The notes: a model not told the origin generated them from the letters alone. A DNA stretch of 64,000 nt from Kaistia defluvii (GCF_026343955.1 NZ_JAPKNI010000005.1:372001-436000); one strand, 5' to 3'; positions 10,825 to 20,564 are shown, counted from the first letter of the stretch. Numbers and translations are program-made.

Positions 10825-11073
10825 AGCCGCCGGCCGGCGAGAAGACAACGCCTCCCGGGACCTGCGACGCCCCGGACGCTCTTCAGGCATTTGGCATCCA
10901 TTGACCGGATCGGGGATCCGGCCGCCGCCAGCGACGCCGTCCGTTGCGGGCAGCCCGGACCAAGCCACGCAACAAGCGGGCGGTTTTCGTAGATCCATAG
11001 ATGTGCCTTACCGCTTCCCAGCCCGATCTCGAGATGCTAGGCGACCATCTTTGATCAGGCGGGATGGGGTTTC

Positions 11074-12072
11074 ATGGGACCACGGGCGACGCTAGCGTTC
11101 CCCGCCAGGGTGAGCCTGCGGATCCGGGCCGCCAGTCGGATCTACAAGCAGTTGCGGCGCAGGCTCGTGCAGCAACCGTTGCGGCGATGCCCCGTCCTCG
11201 GCCCCCGGCTGATACGGTCCTGGCACCTTCGGCGTTTCCAGATGGTGATGGGCCAGCCCGCGCGGCTCGCGCCCCCCGCCGGCTTCAACGACCATATCAT
11301 GGTCCGCATCCTCGAAGACCGCGATCCCCTGCTCAAGGTCGTCTGCGACAAGATCGCCGTCCGCGACATCATCCGCGAGCGCGCGGGCGATGCGTTCCTC
11401 GTCCCCCTGCTCGGCATCTGGTCCGATCCCGACGCGATTGCGTGGGAGCAATTGCCGGAACGCTTCGTCCTGAAGCCGAGCCACGCCTCCGGCTACGTGG
11501 CGATCGTGAAGGAGGAGAGCGACCGCGATATCCCGGCGCTGACCGCGCTGGCTCGGGCGTGGCTCAAGCAAGACTATTTTGATCAGTCGCTCGAATGGGG
11601 CTATCGCGACATTCCCCGCCGCATCCTCGCGGAGCCGCTCCTGCTCGGGCCCGACCGTCAGGCGCCCGCCGAGGCGCAGGTCTTCACCTTTGGCGGGCGC
11701 TCCGCGCTGATCCGCGTCCTCACCGACACCAAGGAAACGGAGGATCGCCGGGACAACTGGTTCGATGCGTCCGGCGCGCGGCTGCCGATCCACTCCCTGA
11801 AAATCACACCGGGTGACTTCGAGCTGCCTCCGGAGGTCGCCCGGGAGATCGTCCCCGTGGCCGAGCGGGCCGCGGCCGGCTTCGCCCATCTGCGGGTCGA
11901 TTTTTATCTGAGCGATCAAGGCCCGTTGATCGGGGAACTCACCCCCTATCACGGGGCAGGACTCAATCCATGGAATTCGCCGACCATCGACGGCTACCTC
12001 GGCGAAATCTGGCGCGACCCCGACCGGGTCGCTTGCCGCGAGGCCCTGCATCACGCCGCCAGGGCCGCGTGA
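11074..12072 (+). CDS. TupA-like ATP-grasp protein, copy 2
   Basis: 332 residues; ATG at 11074 after a GGGATGGGG tract. It aligns with copy 1 along its full length with few gaps: KVVCDKIAVRDIIRERAGDAF, LPERFVLKPSHASG, SLEWGYRDIPRRILAEPLLLG, and HLRVDFYLSDQGPLIGELTPYHGAG. This identifies a tandem duplication. The conserved Lys, Asp and Glu expected for ATP/Mg binding are present in both, so both are probably active. They may differ in acceptor, since the segment after LLLGP diverges most. Confidence 0.8.
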   Translation: MGPRATLAFPARVSLRIRAASRIYKQLRRRLVQQPLRRCPVLGPRLIRSWHLRRFQMVMGQPARLAPPAGFNDHIMVRILEDRDPLLKVVCDKIAVRDIIRERAGDAFLVPLLGIWSDPDAIAWEQLPERFVLKPSHASGYVAIVKEESDRDIPALTALARAWLKQDYFDQSLEWGYRDIPRRILAEPLLLGPDRQAPAEAQVFTFGGRSALIRVLTDTKETEDRRDNWFDASGARLPIHSLKITPGDFELPPEVAREIVPVAERAAAGFAHLRVDFYLSDQGPLIGELTPYHGAGLNPWNSPTIDGYLGEIWRDPDRVACREALHHAARAA

Positions 12073-12138
12073 TTCCGGCTCGGAATTGCCGGGGGATCAT
12101 ACTAAGGTAGCCCTCAGCATTCCTCCCCCAGAGGCCTC

Positions 12139-13590
12139 ATGCCCTCGCATCGTCCCCCCGCCCGGATCCTTCTTCCTCTGATCGTCGCCTGCGCGCTGTT
12201 CATGGAGAACCTCGATTCCACCGTCCTCTCGACGTCGCTTCCCGCCATCGCCCGCGATTTCGGCGTCAGCCCGATCGATCTGAAGCTGGCGCTGACCTCC
12301 TACCTGCTTACCATCGCCATCTTCATCCCGGCCTCCGGCTGGGTGGCGGACCGCTTCGGCGCCCGCTCCGTCTTCCGCCTGGCGATCGTCCTGTTCACGC
12401 TGGGCTCGATCTGCTGCGGCCTGTCCAGTTCGATCCTGGAAATCGTGGGCTCGCGCGTGCTGCAGGGCATTGGCGGCGCCATGATGGTGCCGGTCGGACG
12501 GCTGGTCATCCTGAAGTCGGTGCAGAAATCCGAACTGGTCGGGGCGCTGGCCTGGCTGACCGTGCCGGCGCTGATCGGCCCGGTCGTCGGCCCCGTCGTC
12601 GGCGGCTTCATCACCACCTATTTCGACTGGCGCTGGATCTTCTGGATCAACGTGCCGATCGGCGTCCTCGGCGTGACGCTGGCCACCCTGTTCATCCCCG
12701 ACATTCGCGGCGAGGAACAGGTGCGATTCGATTTCATCGGCTTCCTGCTCACTGCCTTCGGCATCGCCGGTTTCATCACCGGCTCGACCTCGCTCGGGCT
12801 CAACCTGATGCCCTGGCCCTATGTCGCGACCTGCCTGATCGGCGGCGCAGCGCTGCTGACGGTCTATTTCTTCTATAGCCGCCGCGTCGCCAATCCGATC
12901 CTCGACCTGTCGCTGTTCGCGATCCCGAGCTTCGCGGCCAGCGTCTTCGGCGGCATGCTGTTCCGCATCGGCATCGGCGCCCTGCCCTTCCTGCTGCCCT
13001 TGATGCTGCAGCTCGGCTATGGGCTGACCCCGTTCCAGTCCGGTACCATCACCTTCGTCTCGGCCATCGGCGCGATCGCGATGAAGTTCGTCGCCCCGCC
13101 ATTGCTGCGCCGGCTCGGTTTCCGCACGGTGCTGATCGCAAATTCGTTCATCGCCGCGTTCTTTGTCGGCGTGCCGGCGGCGTTCTCGATCGGAACGCCG
13201 CTGCACCTGATCACCGGCCTGCTGTTCATCGGCGGCTTCTTCCGCTCGCTGCAATTCACCAGCGCCAATGCGCTGTCCTTCGCCGATGTGCCGGTGTCGC
13301 GGATGAGCCGGGCGACCAGCATGACCAGCGTGTTCCAGCAACTGGCGCTATCGCTCGGCATCTCGACCGGCGCGATCGCGCTGCAGCTGACCATGCAGGC
13401 GCATGGCGGCTCACAGCTGGAACTGGCTTCGTTCCACCCGGCCTTCATCGTCGTCGGCCTGATCGCGGCGAGCTCCGTGATCTTCTTCATCCGCATGCCG
13501 CGCGATGCGGGCTCGGAAATGTCGGGCCGCAGCGTCGCGGTCAAGGAACTGGCGCCGGATCCCGTCACCGCCATGCGCGAACGGGCGTAA
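12139..13590 (+). CDS. DHA2-family MFS drug exporter (EmrB/QacA type)
   Basis: 483 residues with about 14 predicted transmembrane helices, the DHA2 layout. The N-terminus FMENLDSTVLSTSLPAIARDFG is the D-S-T-V motif of helix 1. GWVADRFGARSVF is MFS motif A, and LTVPALIGPVVGPVVGGFITTYFDWRWIFWINVPIG is antiporter motif C plus the W-R-W-I-F loop. It probably exports hydrophobic compounds by proton antiport across the inner membrane. No HlyD-type partner or regulator is adjacent, so the substrate is open. Confidence 0.9.
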   Translation: MPSHRPPARILLPLIVACALFMENLDSTVLSTSLPAIARDFGVSPIDLKLALTSYLLTIAIFIPASGWVADRFGARSVFRLAIVLFTLGSICCGLSSSILEIVGSRVLQGIGGAMMVPVGRLVILKSVQKSELVGALAWLTVPALIGPVVGPVVGGFITTYFDWRWIFWINVPIGVLGVTLATLFIPDIRGEEQVRFDFIGFLLTAFGIAGFITGSTSLGLNLMPWPYVATCLIGGAALLTVYFFYSRRVANPILDLSLFAIPSFAASVFGGMLFRIGIGALPFLLPLMLQLGYGLTPFQSGTITFVSAIGAIAMKFVAPPLLRRLGFRTVLIANSFIAAFFVGVPAAFSIGTPLHLITGLLFIGGFFRSLQFTSANALSFADVPVSRMSRATSMTSVFQQLALSLGISTGAIALQLTMQAHGGSQLELASFHPAFIVVGLIAASSVIFFIRMPRDAGSEMSGRSVAVKELAPDPVTAMRERA

Positions 13591-13658
13591 CGACAGGACC
13601 TCCCAGCTTGCTTCACCTCTCAGGAAGAGGGGAAGGAGCCGGCATGGTCTCCACTACC

Positions 13659-14423
13659 TCACGGACGCCAGCTGCCGTCGTCCTCGGCCGCGTCGCGGGC
13701 GTGGCCCTCTTCGGCGCCGGTCTTGCGCCCCTTGAAGCCCTTGGCGAGCAGGAACAGCTCGACCGAGCCGGCGCGGCTGGCCGGCGGCTTGATGTGGTGG
13801 ACCGAGGTGAAATGCTGCTTCAGCTGGGTCAGCACCGTATTCTCGGCGCCGCCGCGGAAAACCTTGGTCAGGAAATGCCCGCCCGGCTTCAGCACTCTGA
13901 TGGCGAAATCGACCGCGACCTCGCAGAGGAAGATGGTGCGCAGATGGTCCGTCTTCTGATGGCCCGTCGTCGGGGCCGCCATATCCGAGAGCACGACATC
14001 GGCCCGTCCGCCCAGCGCCTGCTCCAGCAGCGCCGGCGCATCCTCGTCCAGGAAGTCCTTCTTGAACAGGATGACGCCCGGAAGCTCGTCCATCTCCAGA
14101 TAGTCGATGGCGACGACCAGCTTCTTGTCGTCGGTCGAGCCGACGCGATCGACGGCCACCTGCGACCAGCCGCCAGGCGCCGCGCCCAGGTCGACCACGC
14201 TCATGCCGGGGGCCAGGATGTGATGCTTGTCGTCGATCTCGATCAGCTTGTAGGCGGCGCGCGAACGATAGCCCTCGCGCTTCGAACGCGCGACATAGGG
14301 ATCGTTGAGCTGCCGCTCCAGCCAACGCTGCGACGAGGCCGTGCGGCCGCGCGAGGTCTTGACGCGCACCGTGAGCTCGCGCCCTCCGGATCCACGTCCC
14401 GAATTGTTCTTGGTGCCGGTCAT
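13659..14423 (-). CDS. rlmE: 23S rRNA (uridine-2'-O)-methyltransferase
   Basis: 254 residues; ATG at 14423. It methylates the 2'-OH of U2552 in 23S rRNA late in 50S assembly. The SAM motif is [11 protein letters not shown] (77-86). The K-D-K-E catalytic tetrad is visible as Lys59 (RAAYKL), Asp147 (LSDMAAP), Lys187 (LTKVFRGG) and Glu222 ([10 protein letters not shown]). There is a short basic, Gly-rich N-terminal tail. Its ATG overlaps the stop of the upstream Ppx/GppA gene by 4 bp (ATGA), so the two are translationally coupled. Confidence 0.96.
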   Translation of the reverse strand: MTGTKNNSGRGSGGRELTVRVKTSRGRTASSQRWLERQLNDPYVARSKREGYRSRAAYKLIEIDDKHHILAPGMSVVDLGAAPGGWSQVAVDRVGSTDDKKLVVAIDYLEMDELPGVILFKKDFLDEDAPALLEQALGGRADVVLSDMAAPTTGHQKTDHLRTIFLCEVAVDFAIRVLKPGGHFLTKVFRGGAENTVLTQLKQHFTSVHHIKPPASRAGSVELFLLAKGFKGRKTGAEEGHARDAAEDDGSWRP

Positions 14424-15955
14424 GACGGCCTTCCATTCTGCCGATGCGGCGAACGGCGCCACACACCGTCTTCCGCCATCATCTCCACCAGTATTCCTTC
14501 GCGCAAGCCACGGTCCGCCACCCGAAGCCGCTGGCAGGGCCAACGCCGGCGGATCGCCTCGAGGATGGCGCAGCCCGCCAATACCAGATCCGCGCGTTCC
14601 TTGCCGATGCAGGGATTGGCGATCCGGGCGGCATAGTCCATGCCGGTCAACGTATTCATCATCAGATTGACTTCGTCGCCCGTCATCCAGGTTCCGTCAA
14701 CCCGGCGCCGATCATAGCGCTCGAGGCCGAGATGCACGCCGGCAAGCGTCGTCACGGTGCCGGAGGTGCCCAGCATGTGCAGATTGCCCGCCGCGACCGC
14801 CTGGTCCAGCGCCTCCGCCTCCGGGAAATCCCGCAACATGTCGGCCACTTCCGCGACCATCGCCTCGAACACCTCGGTGGTCACCAGTTCGCCGCCATGG
14901 CGTTCGCTCAGCGTCACGACGCCGACCGGCAGGGACGCCCAGGTGCGGATACGGTCCGACATGCGCCGGCGCCGCGCTTCGGCGGGACGGGTCAGGTCGA
15001 TCCAGACCAGCTCCGACGAGCCGCCGCCAATGTCGAACAGCAGGGCGCCATTCGAATTCGGATCGATCAGCGAGGCGCAGCCGGACACAGCGAGCCGCGC
15101 CTCGGTCTCGCGCGACACGATCTCCAGCACCAGGCCGGTCTCGCTGCGCACGCGCTCGAGAAAGATCGCGCCATTCTCGGCCGAGCGGCAGGCTTCGGTA
15201 GCGATCAGCCGCGCGCGCATCACGCCGCGATCCGCCAGCTTCGAACGGCAGATGCGCAATGCGTCCACGGCCCGGTCCATCGCCGCCTCGCCAAGGCGCC
15301 CGCTGCGGCCGACGCCCTCGCCGAGCCTGACGATGCGTGAAAACGCATCGACCACGCGAAATCCGCGCTCGCGCGGCTGCGCGATCAGCAGGCGGCAATT
15401 ATTAGTGCCAAGATCGAGCGCCGCATAAAGCGCATCCGGCGCCATATCGGCGCGCGGCCTCGGTTCGGGACGGGCGGATCCGCGCGTCTCGTGTCCATGC
15501 GGCGATCGTGCCGGATTGCCGGCAGGACGCGCATGCGCGGCATGACCGGGTCGCGCTCCGCCGTTAACCGCGGATCGAGCCCCCGTATCGCGTTCCGGCA
15601 TACCGGAGCGCGCGGCGTCGCCGAGCTTGCCGTTTCCGGCTTTCGCATCCGAGGGCTTTTGCCCCGATGCATAGACAGGCCCGCGCTTCTTGCGCCGCCT
15701 GCCCTTCTTCTTGCCGACCCGTCCCGCGCCATTGCCCATGGGGGCCTGGCCAGAACCATCGGCGGTCCCGACATGGTTCCGTGGCGTCGCCACGGAATCA
15801 CTGACGGGCGCACCGGATTCCGCGATCAGCGGATCCTCGCCCGAGATTGTCACATCAAATCCTTCGGCTGCGCGGACACAGGGCAAAATGAGCCCGGCGC
15901 GCAGCTCATCGCGTGCCTTGTTGAAACGGAGTGTAGCAGCAAGCGGCGACGGCAC
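14420..15955 (-). CDS. Ppx/GppA family phosphatase with long basic N-terminal extension
   Basis: Up to 511 residues. The catalytic region starts near residue 171: [19 protein letters not shown] (phosphate-1 motif of the ASKHA fold), [12 protein letters not shown], and [15 protein letters not shown] (phosphate-2). It is expected to hydrolyse polyphosphate or pppGpp. Residues 1-170 are low-complexity, rich in Gly, Arg, Lys and Pro, with a [11 protein letters not shown] patch. No strong ribosome site marks the start, so a shorter protein is possible. It is coupled to rlmE, which starts inside its stop codon. Confidence 0.88.
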   Translation of the reverse strand: MPSPLAATLRFNKARDELRAGLILPCVRAAEGFDVTISGEDPLIAESGAPVSDSVATPRNHVGTADGSGQAPMGNGAGRVGKKKGRRRKKRGPVYASGQKPSDAKAGNGKLGDAARSGMPERDTGARSAVNGGARPGHAAHARPAGNPARSPHGHETRGSARPEPRPRADMAPDALYAALDLGTNNCRLLIAQPRERGFRVVDAFSRIVRLGEGVGRSGRLGEAAMDRAVDALRICRSKLADRGVMRARLIATEACRSAENGAIFLERVRSETGLVLEIVSRETEARLAVSGCASLIDPNSNGALLFDIGGGSSELVWIDLTRPAEARRRRMSDRIRTWASLPVGVVTLSERHGGELVTTEVFEAMVAEVADMLRDFPEAEALDQAVAAGNLHMLGTSGTVTTLAGVHLGLERYDRRRVDGTWMTGDEVNLMMNTLTGMDYAARIANPCIGKERADLVLAGCAILEAIRRRWPCQRLRVADRGLREGILVEMMAEDGVWRRSPHRQNGRPS

Positions 15956-16206
15956 AAGCGCGGGCCGGCAATGAGCTTTGCCGGCGATCCCGTCGGGCGC
16001 CGGGAAGCGGCTGCGCTATGCTTAACGGATTCCTCCGGCTTCTTGGAAAAGCCACAAATTGCCGTTCTTTGGACAAGAATGTAGCCGCGCCAGGCGCGCC
16101 CATCGCACGCATTTCGATAGGTGGCTTGCCTCTTCGGCCTCCGCGTGAGAGTTTTATCGAACGATTAACCAGGCTTGGAGCCTCCTTGATCCGACTGTCA
16201 AACCCG

Positions 16207-17340
16207 ATGCACCCGCGATCCCGCCGCGTCCAGCCTGCCCTTTCCGGGTGGATGCGTGGCCTGATCGGCCTGTCGCTGGGGCTGCTGCTCCCGGCCGTGG
16301 CCCTTGCCGATAACGGCGCGACGCGCGAGGTCATCGAGGCCCGCATCGCCTATTACGCCAAGACCTACGGCGTGCCGGTGGAGTTGCTGCGCAAGGTTGT
16401 CCGGACCGAAAGCACGTTCAATCCGGCTGCGCGCAACGGCCCCTATTGGGGACTGATGCAAATCCTGCCCAAGACCGCCGAGGGTCTCGGCTATCGCGGA
16501 TCCCCCAAGGGACTGCTCGATGCGGAGACCAACCTGATCTATGGCGGCGCCTATCTGGCCAATGCCTACATCATCGCCGGCGGCAATCAGGCCAAGGCCC
16601 ACAGCCTCTACAAGAGCGGCTACTATTACGAGGCGAAGCGCAAGCGGCTGCTGACGAAGCTCATCAAGGTTCCGATGGGGACGACGCCGGTTCTGGTCGC
16701 CGGCAAGATCGTCACCCGCCCGTCGAACAAGACCATGCTGGCCCTGGCCACTCCGGTCGCCGCCGACAATCCCGCCGCGCAGAAGGCACCGGCCGAAAAG
16801 CTGGTGCTGGCCGAGGGCGCCAAGCCCGATATCGCCGCCGAGGCGGACGCAGCCTCGGTCGCCGTCGCGACGGCCATGGCGCCCGTCCCGCCCCGCAAGC
16901 CCGTCGTCGCCGCTCCCGTCGTCGAGATGGCCGCCATCGTCCCACCGATCCTGCCGCGTCCCCGGCCCGCCACGTCGGCGCAGGTCGCGACCCACCAGGA
17001 CGCACCGGCCGCGGCTCCTGTTCGCGGGCTGGTCTTCGCCACCGCGATCCTGCCGCCTTCGAAGGTCATCCGGCCGGACTACGCCGAGCAGACCATCGCC
17101 CAGCCGGAACTGGCGCTGGCCAGCGCCTCGTCTCGCTTCGCCAAGGATGCGACCGGCATGGCGTTCGCGACGCCCTCGCCGGCACGGCTTTCCGCCGCGC
17201 ACAAGCTGCCGGCCGCCATTCGGATTGCCTCGACCGATGACGGCGTCCGCTCGGATGCCCCCGGCTGCTGCCGCATGGATGCGTCGGACCCCAGCGCCGC
17301 GCCCCTGCCCCGCGCCCGTCCCGCCCACGGGACCAACTGA
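16207..17340 (+). CDS. Lytic transglycosylase (SLT domain)
   Basis: 377 residues from the ATG at 16207, chosen because it places a signal peptide (GWMRGLIGLSLGLLLPAVALA) at the N-terminus. It is a periplasmic enzyme cutting peptidoglycan glycan strands. The SLT domain begins IEARIAYYAKTYGVP; catalytic Glu68 lies in VVRTESTFNP, followed by GLMQILPKTAEGLGYRG and NLIYGGAYLANAYI. The C-terminal ~200 residues are Ala/Pro-rich low complexity with no recognised domain. The start lacks an obvious Shine-Dalgarno. Confidence 0.88.
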   Translation: MHPRSRRVQPALSGWMRGLIGLSLGLLLPAVALADNGATREVIEARIAYYAKTYGVPVELLRKVVRTESTFNPAARNGPYWGLMQILPKTAEGLGYRGSPKGLLDAETNLIYGGAYLANAYIIAGGNQAKAHSLYKSGYYYEAKRKRLLTKLIKVPMGTTPVLVAGKIVTRPSNKTMLALATPVAADNPAAQKAPAEKLVLAEGAKPDIAAEADAASVAVATAMAPVPPRKPVVAAPVVEMAAIVPPILPRPRPATSAQVATHQDAPAAAPVRGLVFATAILPPSKVIRPDYAEQTIAQPELALASASSRFAKDATGMAFATPSPARLSAAHKLPAAIRIASTDDGVRSDAPGCCRMDASDPSAAPLPRARPAHGTN

Positions 17341-17475
17341 CCGGCCTCTGCCCGTCCCGCCCCAAAGCTTGACCCCGGATCGTCGCGATGCCTAGCTAGG
17401 GTCCATCCGGCACGAGCCGGCAGCGATCGAGACCCCGTCCGAGAGAGGCGGGGCTTGTGGCGGGAGGGACAAAGC

Positions 17476-17955
17476 ATGAGAACCTTCACCGAAGGCGGCA
17501 CGATGCAGGTCGCCTATGTCGTCCGTGATCTCGAAGCGGCGATGAAGCGGCACTGGGACATCTTCCAGATCGGCCCCTGGGACATCTACCAGTTCGAGCC
17601 CGGCAAGGTTCAGAACTACTTCTATCGCGGCAAGCCGGCGACGCATACCTGCCTGATCGCGGTCGCCTGGAGCGGCGATACCCAGCTCGAACTGATGCAG
17701 CCGCTGACCGGCTACAGCATCTATGACGAGCACCTCGAAAAGCACGGCGAAGGCCTGCACCACATCAAGCTGTTCTATGCGGATTGCGAGAAGGCGGTCG
17801 AGGAATTCACCCGCCAGGGCTATCCGGTGATCCAGAGCGGCCGGATCGACGAGGACGAGCACTACTACCTCGATACCGAGAAGGACTTCGGCTACGTCAT
17901 CGAACTCGGCAATGCCGGCCGGATCCGCCCGGCCGAGCGCCGCTATCCGGCCTGA
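17476..17955 (+). CDS. VOC-fold (glyoxalase-like) protein
   Basis: 159 residues; the ATG at 17476 is preceded by GGGAGGG at ideal spacing. Two beta-alpha-beta-beta-beta halves begin MQVAYVVRDLEAAMKRHWDIFQIGPW and GLHHIKLFYADCEKAVEEF. His of GLHH and Glu of GYVIELGN are likely metal ligands. The layout resembles the Glyoxalase_4/methylmalonyl-CoA epimerase branch, but the reaction is not determined. It stands as a single-gene unit followed by a perfect palindrome. Confidence 0.8.
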   Translation: MRTFTEGGTMQVAYVVRDLEAAMKRHWDIFQIGPWDIYQFEPGKVQNYFYRGKPATHTCLIAVAWSGDTQLELMQPLTGYSIYDEHLEKHGEGLHHIKLFYADCEKAVEEFTRQGYPVIQSGRIDEDEHYYLDTEKDFGYVIELGNAGRIRPAERRYPA

Positions 17956-17994
17956 GGCCTCTGGCCCATCCCTTTCGCGTGCGCCAGAGGCAAG

Positions 17995-18022
17995 ACCGGT
18001 GCGGAATCGATTCCGCACCGGT
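17995..18022. repeat. Perfect 28-bp palindrome
   Basis: ACCGGTGCGGAATC is followed immediately by its exact reverse complement, centred on ATCGAT. It lies between two convergent genes. With no loop it is a poor classical hairpin and has no T-run, though it could extrude or act as a bidirectional end signal. It may be one copy of a dispersed chromosomal palindrome. Confidence 0.7.
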
Positions 18023-18099
18023 CCGGGAATAAGCGCCTCGCCGCCCGTCCACGCCCCGTCAGAGCGGGAGCTTCGTCGCGTGGATGCCCGGCGAAGACC

Positions 18100-18390
18100 T
18101 CAAGCGGGGAGGGACACGGCGCGACCGCTCAAGGCAAGGGTGAGTTCATCCTGCGTCAGATCCGCCATGGCCTTGTGCAGCGCCAGCTTGAAGGGCGGGC
18201 CTTGGACCGGCACCACCAGGATCACCGTCTCGCGCGGTGGACAGTTCGGGCGCGAGCAGGCCAGTTCATGCACGAGAACGCGGGTCGCCTCGTCGAAGTC
18301 GAGCGCCGCGCGGGTCCAGCCCTTGATCCGGGCCGCGGCCTCGGCTCGCTGGGCTGCATCGCGCGGGGCGAACGGGTTGAACAGACGCAC
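18100..18390 (-). CDS. Small Cys-motif protein coupled to COG0523 GTPase
   Basis: 96 residues from a GTG at 18390, only 2 nt after the GTPase stop, so translation is probably coupled. The core reads VLVHELACSRPNCPPRETVILV: two Cys about six apart followed by P-P-x-E-T, a pattern I associate with small proteins encoded beside CobW-type GTPases in Hyphomicrobiales. The Cys pair and the nearby His and Glu could bind Zn or another metal. An accessory or client role with the GTPase is inferred. No function is established. Confidence 0.7.
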   Translation of the reverse strand: MRLFNPFAPRDAAQRAEAAARIKGWTRAALDFDEATRVLVHELACSRPNCPPRETVILVVPVQGPPFKLALHKAMADLTQDELTLALSGRAVSLPA

Positions 18391-18392
18391 GC

Positions 18393-19637
18393 CTATGCCG
18401 CCTGGCCGCGCCGCCAGGCAGGAAACGGGTCTGGAAGCGTGCTGAAGGAGGCGAGATCGAAGCGCGAGGGATCGGACGGCCCGACGAGACATTCGTCCAG
18501 CGCCGCGCGGATGGCGGCCTCGTCGAGCCTGGTGCCGATGAAGACCAGTTCCTGACGGCGATCGCCCCAGACCGGCGCCCAGTTGCGGCGGAGCATCGAG
18601 GTCCAGTCGGGATCGTTCGGCCAGCGCTCCTTCGGCACGGCCGCCCACCAGAAGCCCATCGGCCCGGTACGGCACAGCGCGCCGGCCAAGCTCATGTCGC
18701 CGACCCACTCCGGCCGCGTCGCCAGCCAGAACAGCCCCTTCGCACGGATGAGCCCCGGCCAGGTCGCATCGAGAAACGACTGAAATCGCGCCGGATGAAA
18801 CGGCCGCCGCGCCCGGTAGACGAAGCTGGATACACCATATTCCTCTGTTTCCGGCACATGGTCGCGAAAGCCATGCAATTCCTTGAACCAGAGCGGATGC
18901 TCCTGCGCCTTGTCGTAGTCGAACAGGCCGGTGCCGAGCACGTCGTCGATGGCGACGCGCCCGAAGCTGGCAAAGACGATGCGGGCATCGGGATTGAGCG
19001 CCTTGACGATGGTCACCACCAGGTCGCGCTCGCCATCCGCGACATCGCCGCTCTTGTTGACGACGACGACATTGGCGAATTCGATCTGGTCGACGAGCAG
19101 ATCGACCAGCGTCCGCTCGTCGCCCTCGCCCGCTGTCTCGCCGCGATCGCGCAGGAAATCGCGACTGGAATAGTCCCTGAGCAGGTTCACCGCATCGACG
19201 ACGGTCACCATGGTGTCGAGACGGGCGACATCGGCCAGAGACGCGCCTTCCTCGTCACGAAAATCGAAGGTGGCGGCGATCGGCAGCGGCTCGGCGATGC
19301 CGGTGCCCTCGATCAGCAGATAGTCGAACCGTCCCTCGGCCGCGAGCCTCCGGACTTCGGCCAGGAGATCATCGCGCAGCGTGCAGCAGATGCAGCCGTT
19401 CGACATTTCCACCAGCCGCTCATCCGTGCGCGACAGGTTGGCGCCGCCGTCACGGACCAGCGCCGCGTCGATGTTCACCTCGCTCATGTCGTTGACGATG
19501 ACGGCGACGCGGCGACCTTCGCGATTATGGAGAATGTGGTTGAGCAGTGTGGTCTTGCCGGCGCCGAGAAAGCCGGAGAGCACGGTGACGGGCAGGCGGG
19601 AATCATCGGGACGGGACGCGGGCATAGGCAGATCCAT
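18393..19637 (-). CDS. COG0523 (CobW-type) metallochaperone GTPase
   Basis: 414 residues. Walker [17 protein letters not shown] (about 21-36) is followed by the family's metal-binding GCICC (81-85). Switch region [21 protein letters not shown] and N-K-S-G-D (NKxD-type) complete the G domain. The C-terminal CobW_C domain contains [10 protein letters not shown] and [10 protein letters not shown]. Such GTPases deliver or manage Zn, Co or other metals. The start may be 19637 or 19625; neither has a strong ribosome site. It is followed at once by the small Cys-motif gene. Confidence 0.9.
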   Translation of the reverse strand: MDLPMPASRPDDSRLPVTVLSGFLGAGKTTLLNHILHNREGRRVAVIVNDMSEVNIDAALVRDGGANLSRTDERLVEMSNGCICCTLRDDLLAEVRRLAAEGRFDYLLIEGTGIAEPLPIAATFDFRDEEGASLADVARLDTMVTVVDAVNLLRDYSSRDFLRDRGETAGEGDERTLVDLLVDQIEFANVVVVNKSGDVADGERDLVVTIVKALNPDARIVFASFGRVAIDDVLGTGLFDYDKAQEHPLWFKELHGFRDHVPETEEYGVSSFVYRARRPFHPARFQSFLDATWPGLIRAKGLFWLATRPEWVGDMSLAGALCRTGPMGFWWAAVPKERWPNDPDWTSMLRRNWAPVWGDRRQELVFIGTRLDEAAIRAALDECLVGPSDPSRFDLASFSTLPDPFPAWRRGQAA

Positions 19638-19695
19638 GATGAGGGAATGGCACGACGCATCCGGCCGGGAGCGCAGCGCTCCCGGCCGGAGGGCA

Positions 19696-20135
19696 TCAGT
19701 CTTCGTGATGGCCGTTGACGAAGGAGAGCGTGGCGAAGTGGTTGGCCGTGTCGGCCTTGCTGGCATCGGTGAACGGGACCTGGTGCAAGACCGCGATGAC
19801 GTTCAGCCCTTCATTGCGGATCAGGACCTCGCCGATGCCGTCGGCATCCGTCGTGCCGAGCGTGGACTCGGCCGCGTTGACATAGTCCGGCGTGATGGCA
19901 ACGCCCGCGACCGGCTTGCCGTCATAGAGCACCCGCACCTTGAACACCTCGCCGGCGGCAAGCTCGGTCGGGTTGACCAGCGGCACGATCTGCAACGGCT
20001 GCGCCGGCAGCGCGGGCGCGGCGTCGCCATGCAGATGGCGGATGGTGACATTGTGCTTCCAGTTGTCACCCGCCTCGGTCGCGCCGGGCACTTCGTTCTT
20101 CGGCTTGGCGACCCATTTTCCGTCCGCGCCCCTGG
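19696..20135 (-). pseudogene. DUF4198-like protein, C-terminal fragment
   Basis: About 145 codons remain, reading DGKWVAKPKNEVPGA, then NWKHNVTIRHL, PLQIVPLVNP and FKVRVLYDGKPVAGVAI, and ending [14 protein letters not shown]. This is the C-terminal half of a DUF4198 periplasmic protein, a group often tied to metal transport. The N-terminal half and signal peptide are absent. Upstream the sequence passes near 20131-20146 into a NusG-like gene in another frame, so this is a truncated remnant. Its position beside a metal GTPase suggests the two once formed a metal-homeostasis unit. Confidence 0.75.
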
Positions 20136-20564
20136 AACCATCTCCGCGAACGGGCCCACCAGCACACGCACGGTACTGCCTTCGGTCAGGATCGGCTGTT
20201 CGTTGAGCAGGCCCGACGCATCCGCCAGGCGTTGCATGCCCTCGACCAGCCCGACCGGAAATGCCATCGGACGGTCTCCCTGCATGATCAGCGAGCGGAC
20301 CCCAACGGTCGCATTGATCGGGCGCCAGGCCTCGGTTGCGAGGTCGAGGGAGACAAAGACGTAGCCGGGGAAAAAGGCCACCGACTTCTCGACGGTCTTG
20401 CGCGCATGCCGGACCATCCGGCGCTGCCGGGGGAGCCAGGAGACGAAACCCTGCCGTCCGATATTCAGCTGCGCGACATCTTCCCTGCCGGGCTGGGAGG
20501 CCGCGACGTACCAGCGTCGCGTGGCCTGCGACGGTCGAGGGTCTCCCCTCGTCGCTTCGCTCAA
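20136..20564 (-). pseudogene. NusG/RfaH-like antiterminator, truncated in its KOW domain
   Basis: It begins at TTG 20564 (AAGG upstream) and reads RRWYVAASQPGREDVAQLNI, FVSWLPRQRRMVRHARK, FFPGYVFVSLDL and VGVRSLIMQGDRPMAFP, which is a full NusG N-terminal domain. The KOW motif starts (EGSTVRVLVGPFAEM) and is then cut off. Beyond about 20135 the frame continues into nonsense over the DUF4198 fragment. Specialised NusG paralogues usually control long surface-polysaccharide operons; none is present here. The N-terminal domain might still be made. Confidence 0.75.

Noticed and set aside
12097-13341. Minus-strand 414-codon frame
   Set aside because: Gln/Asp/Arg-rich shadow of the MFS exporter on the plus strand; no family features.
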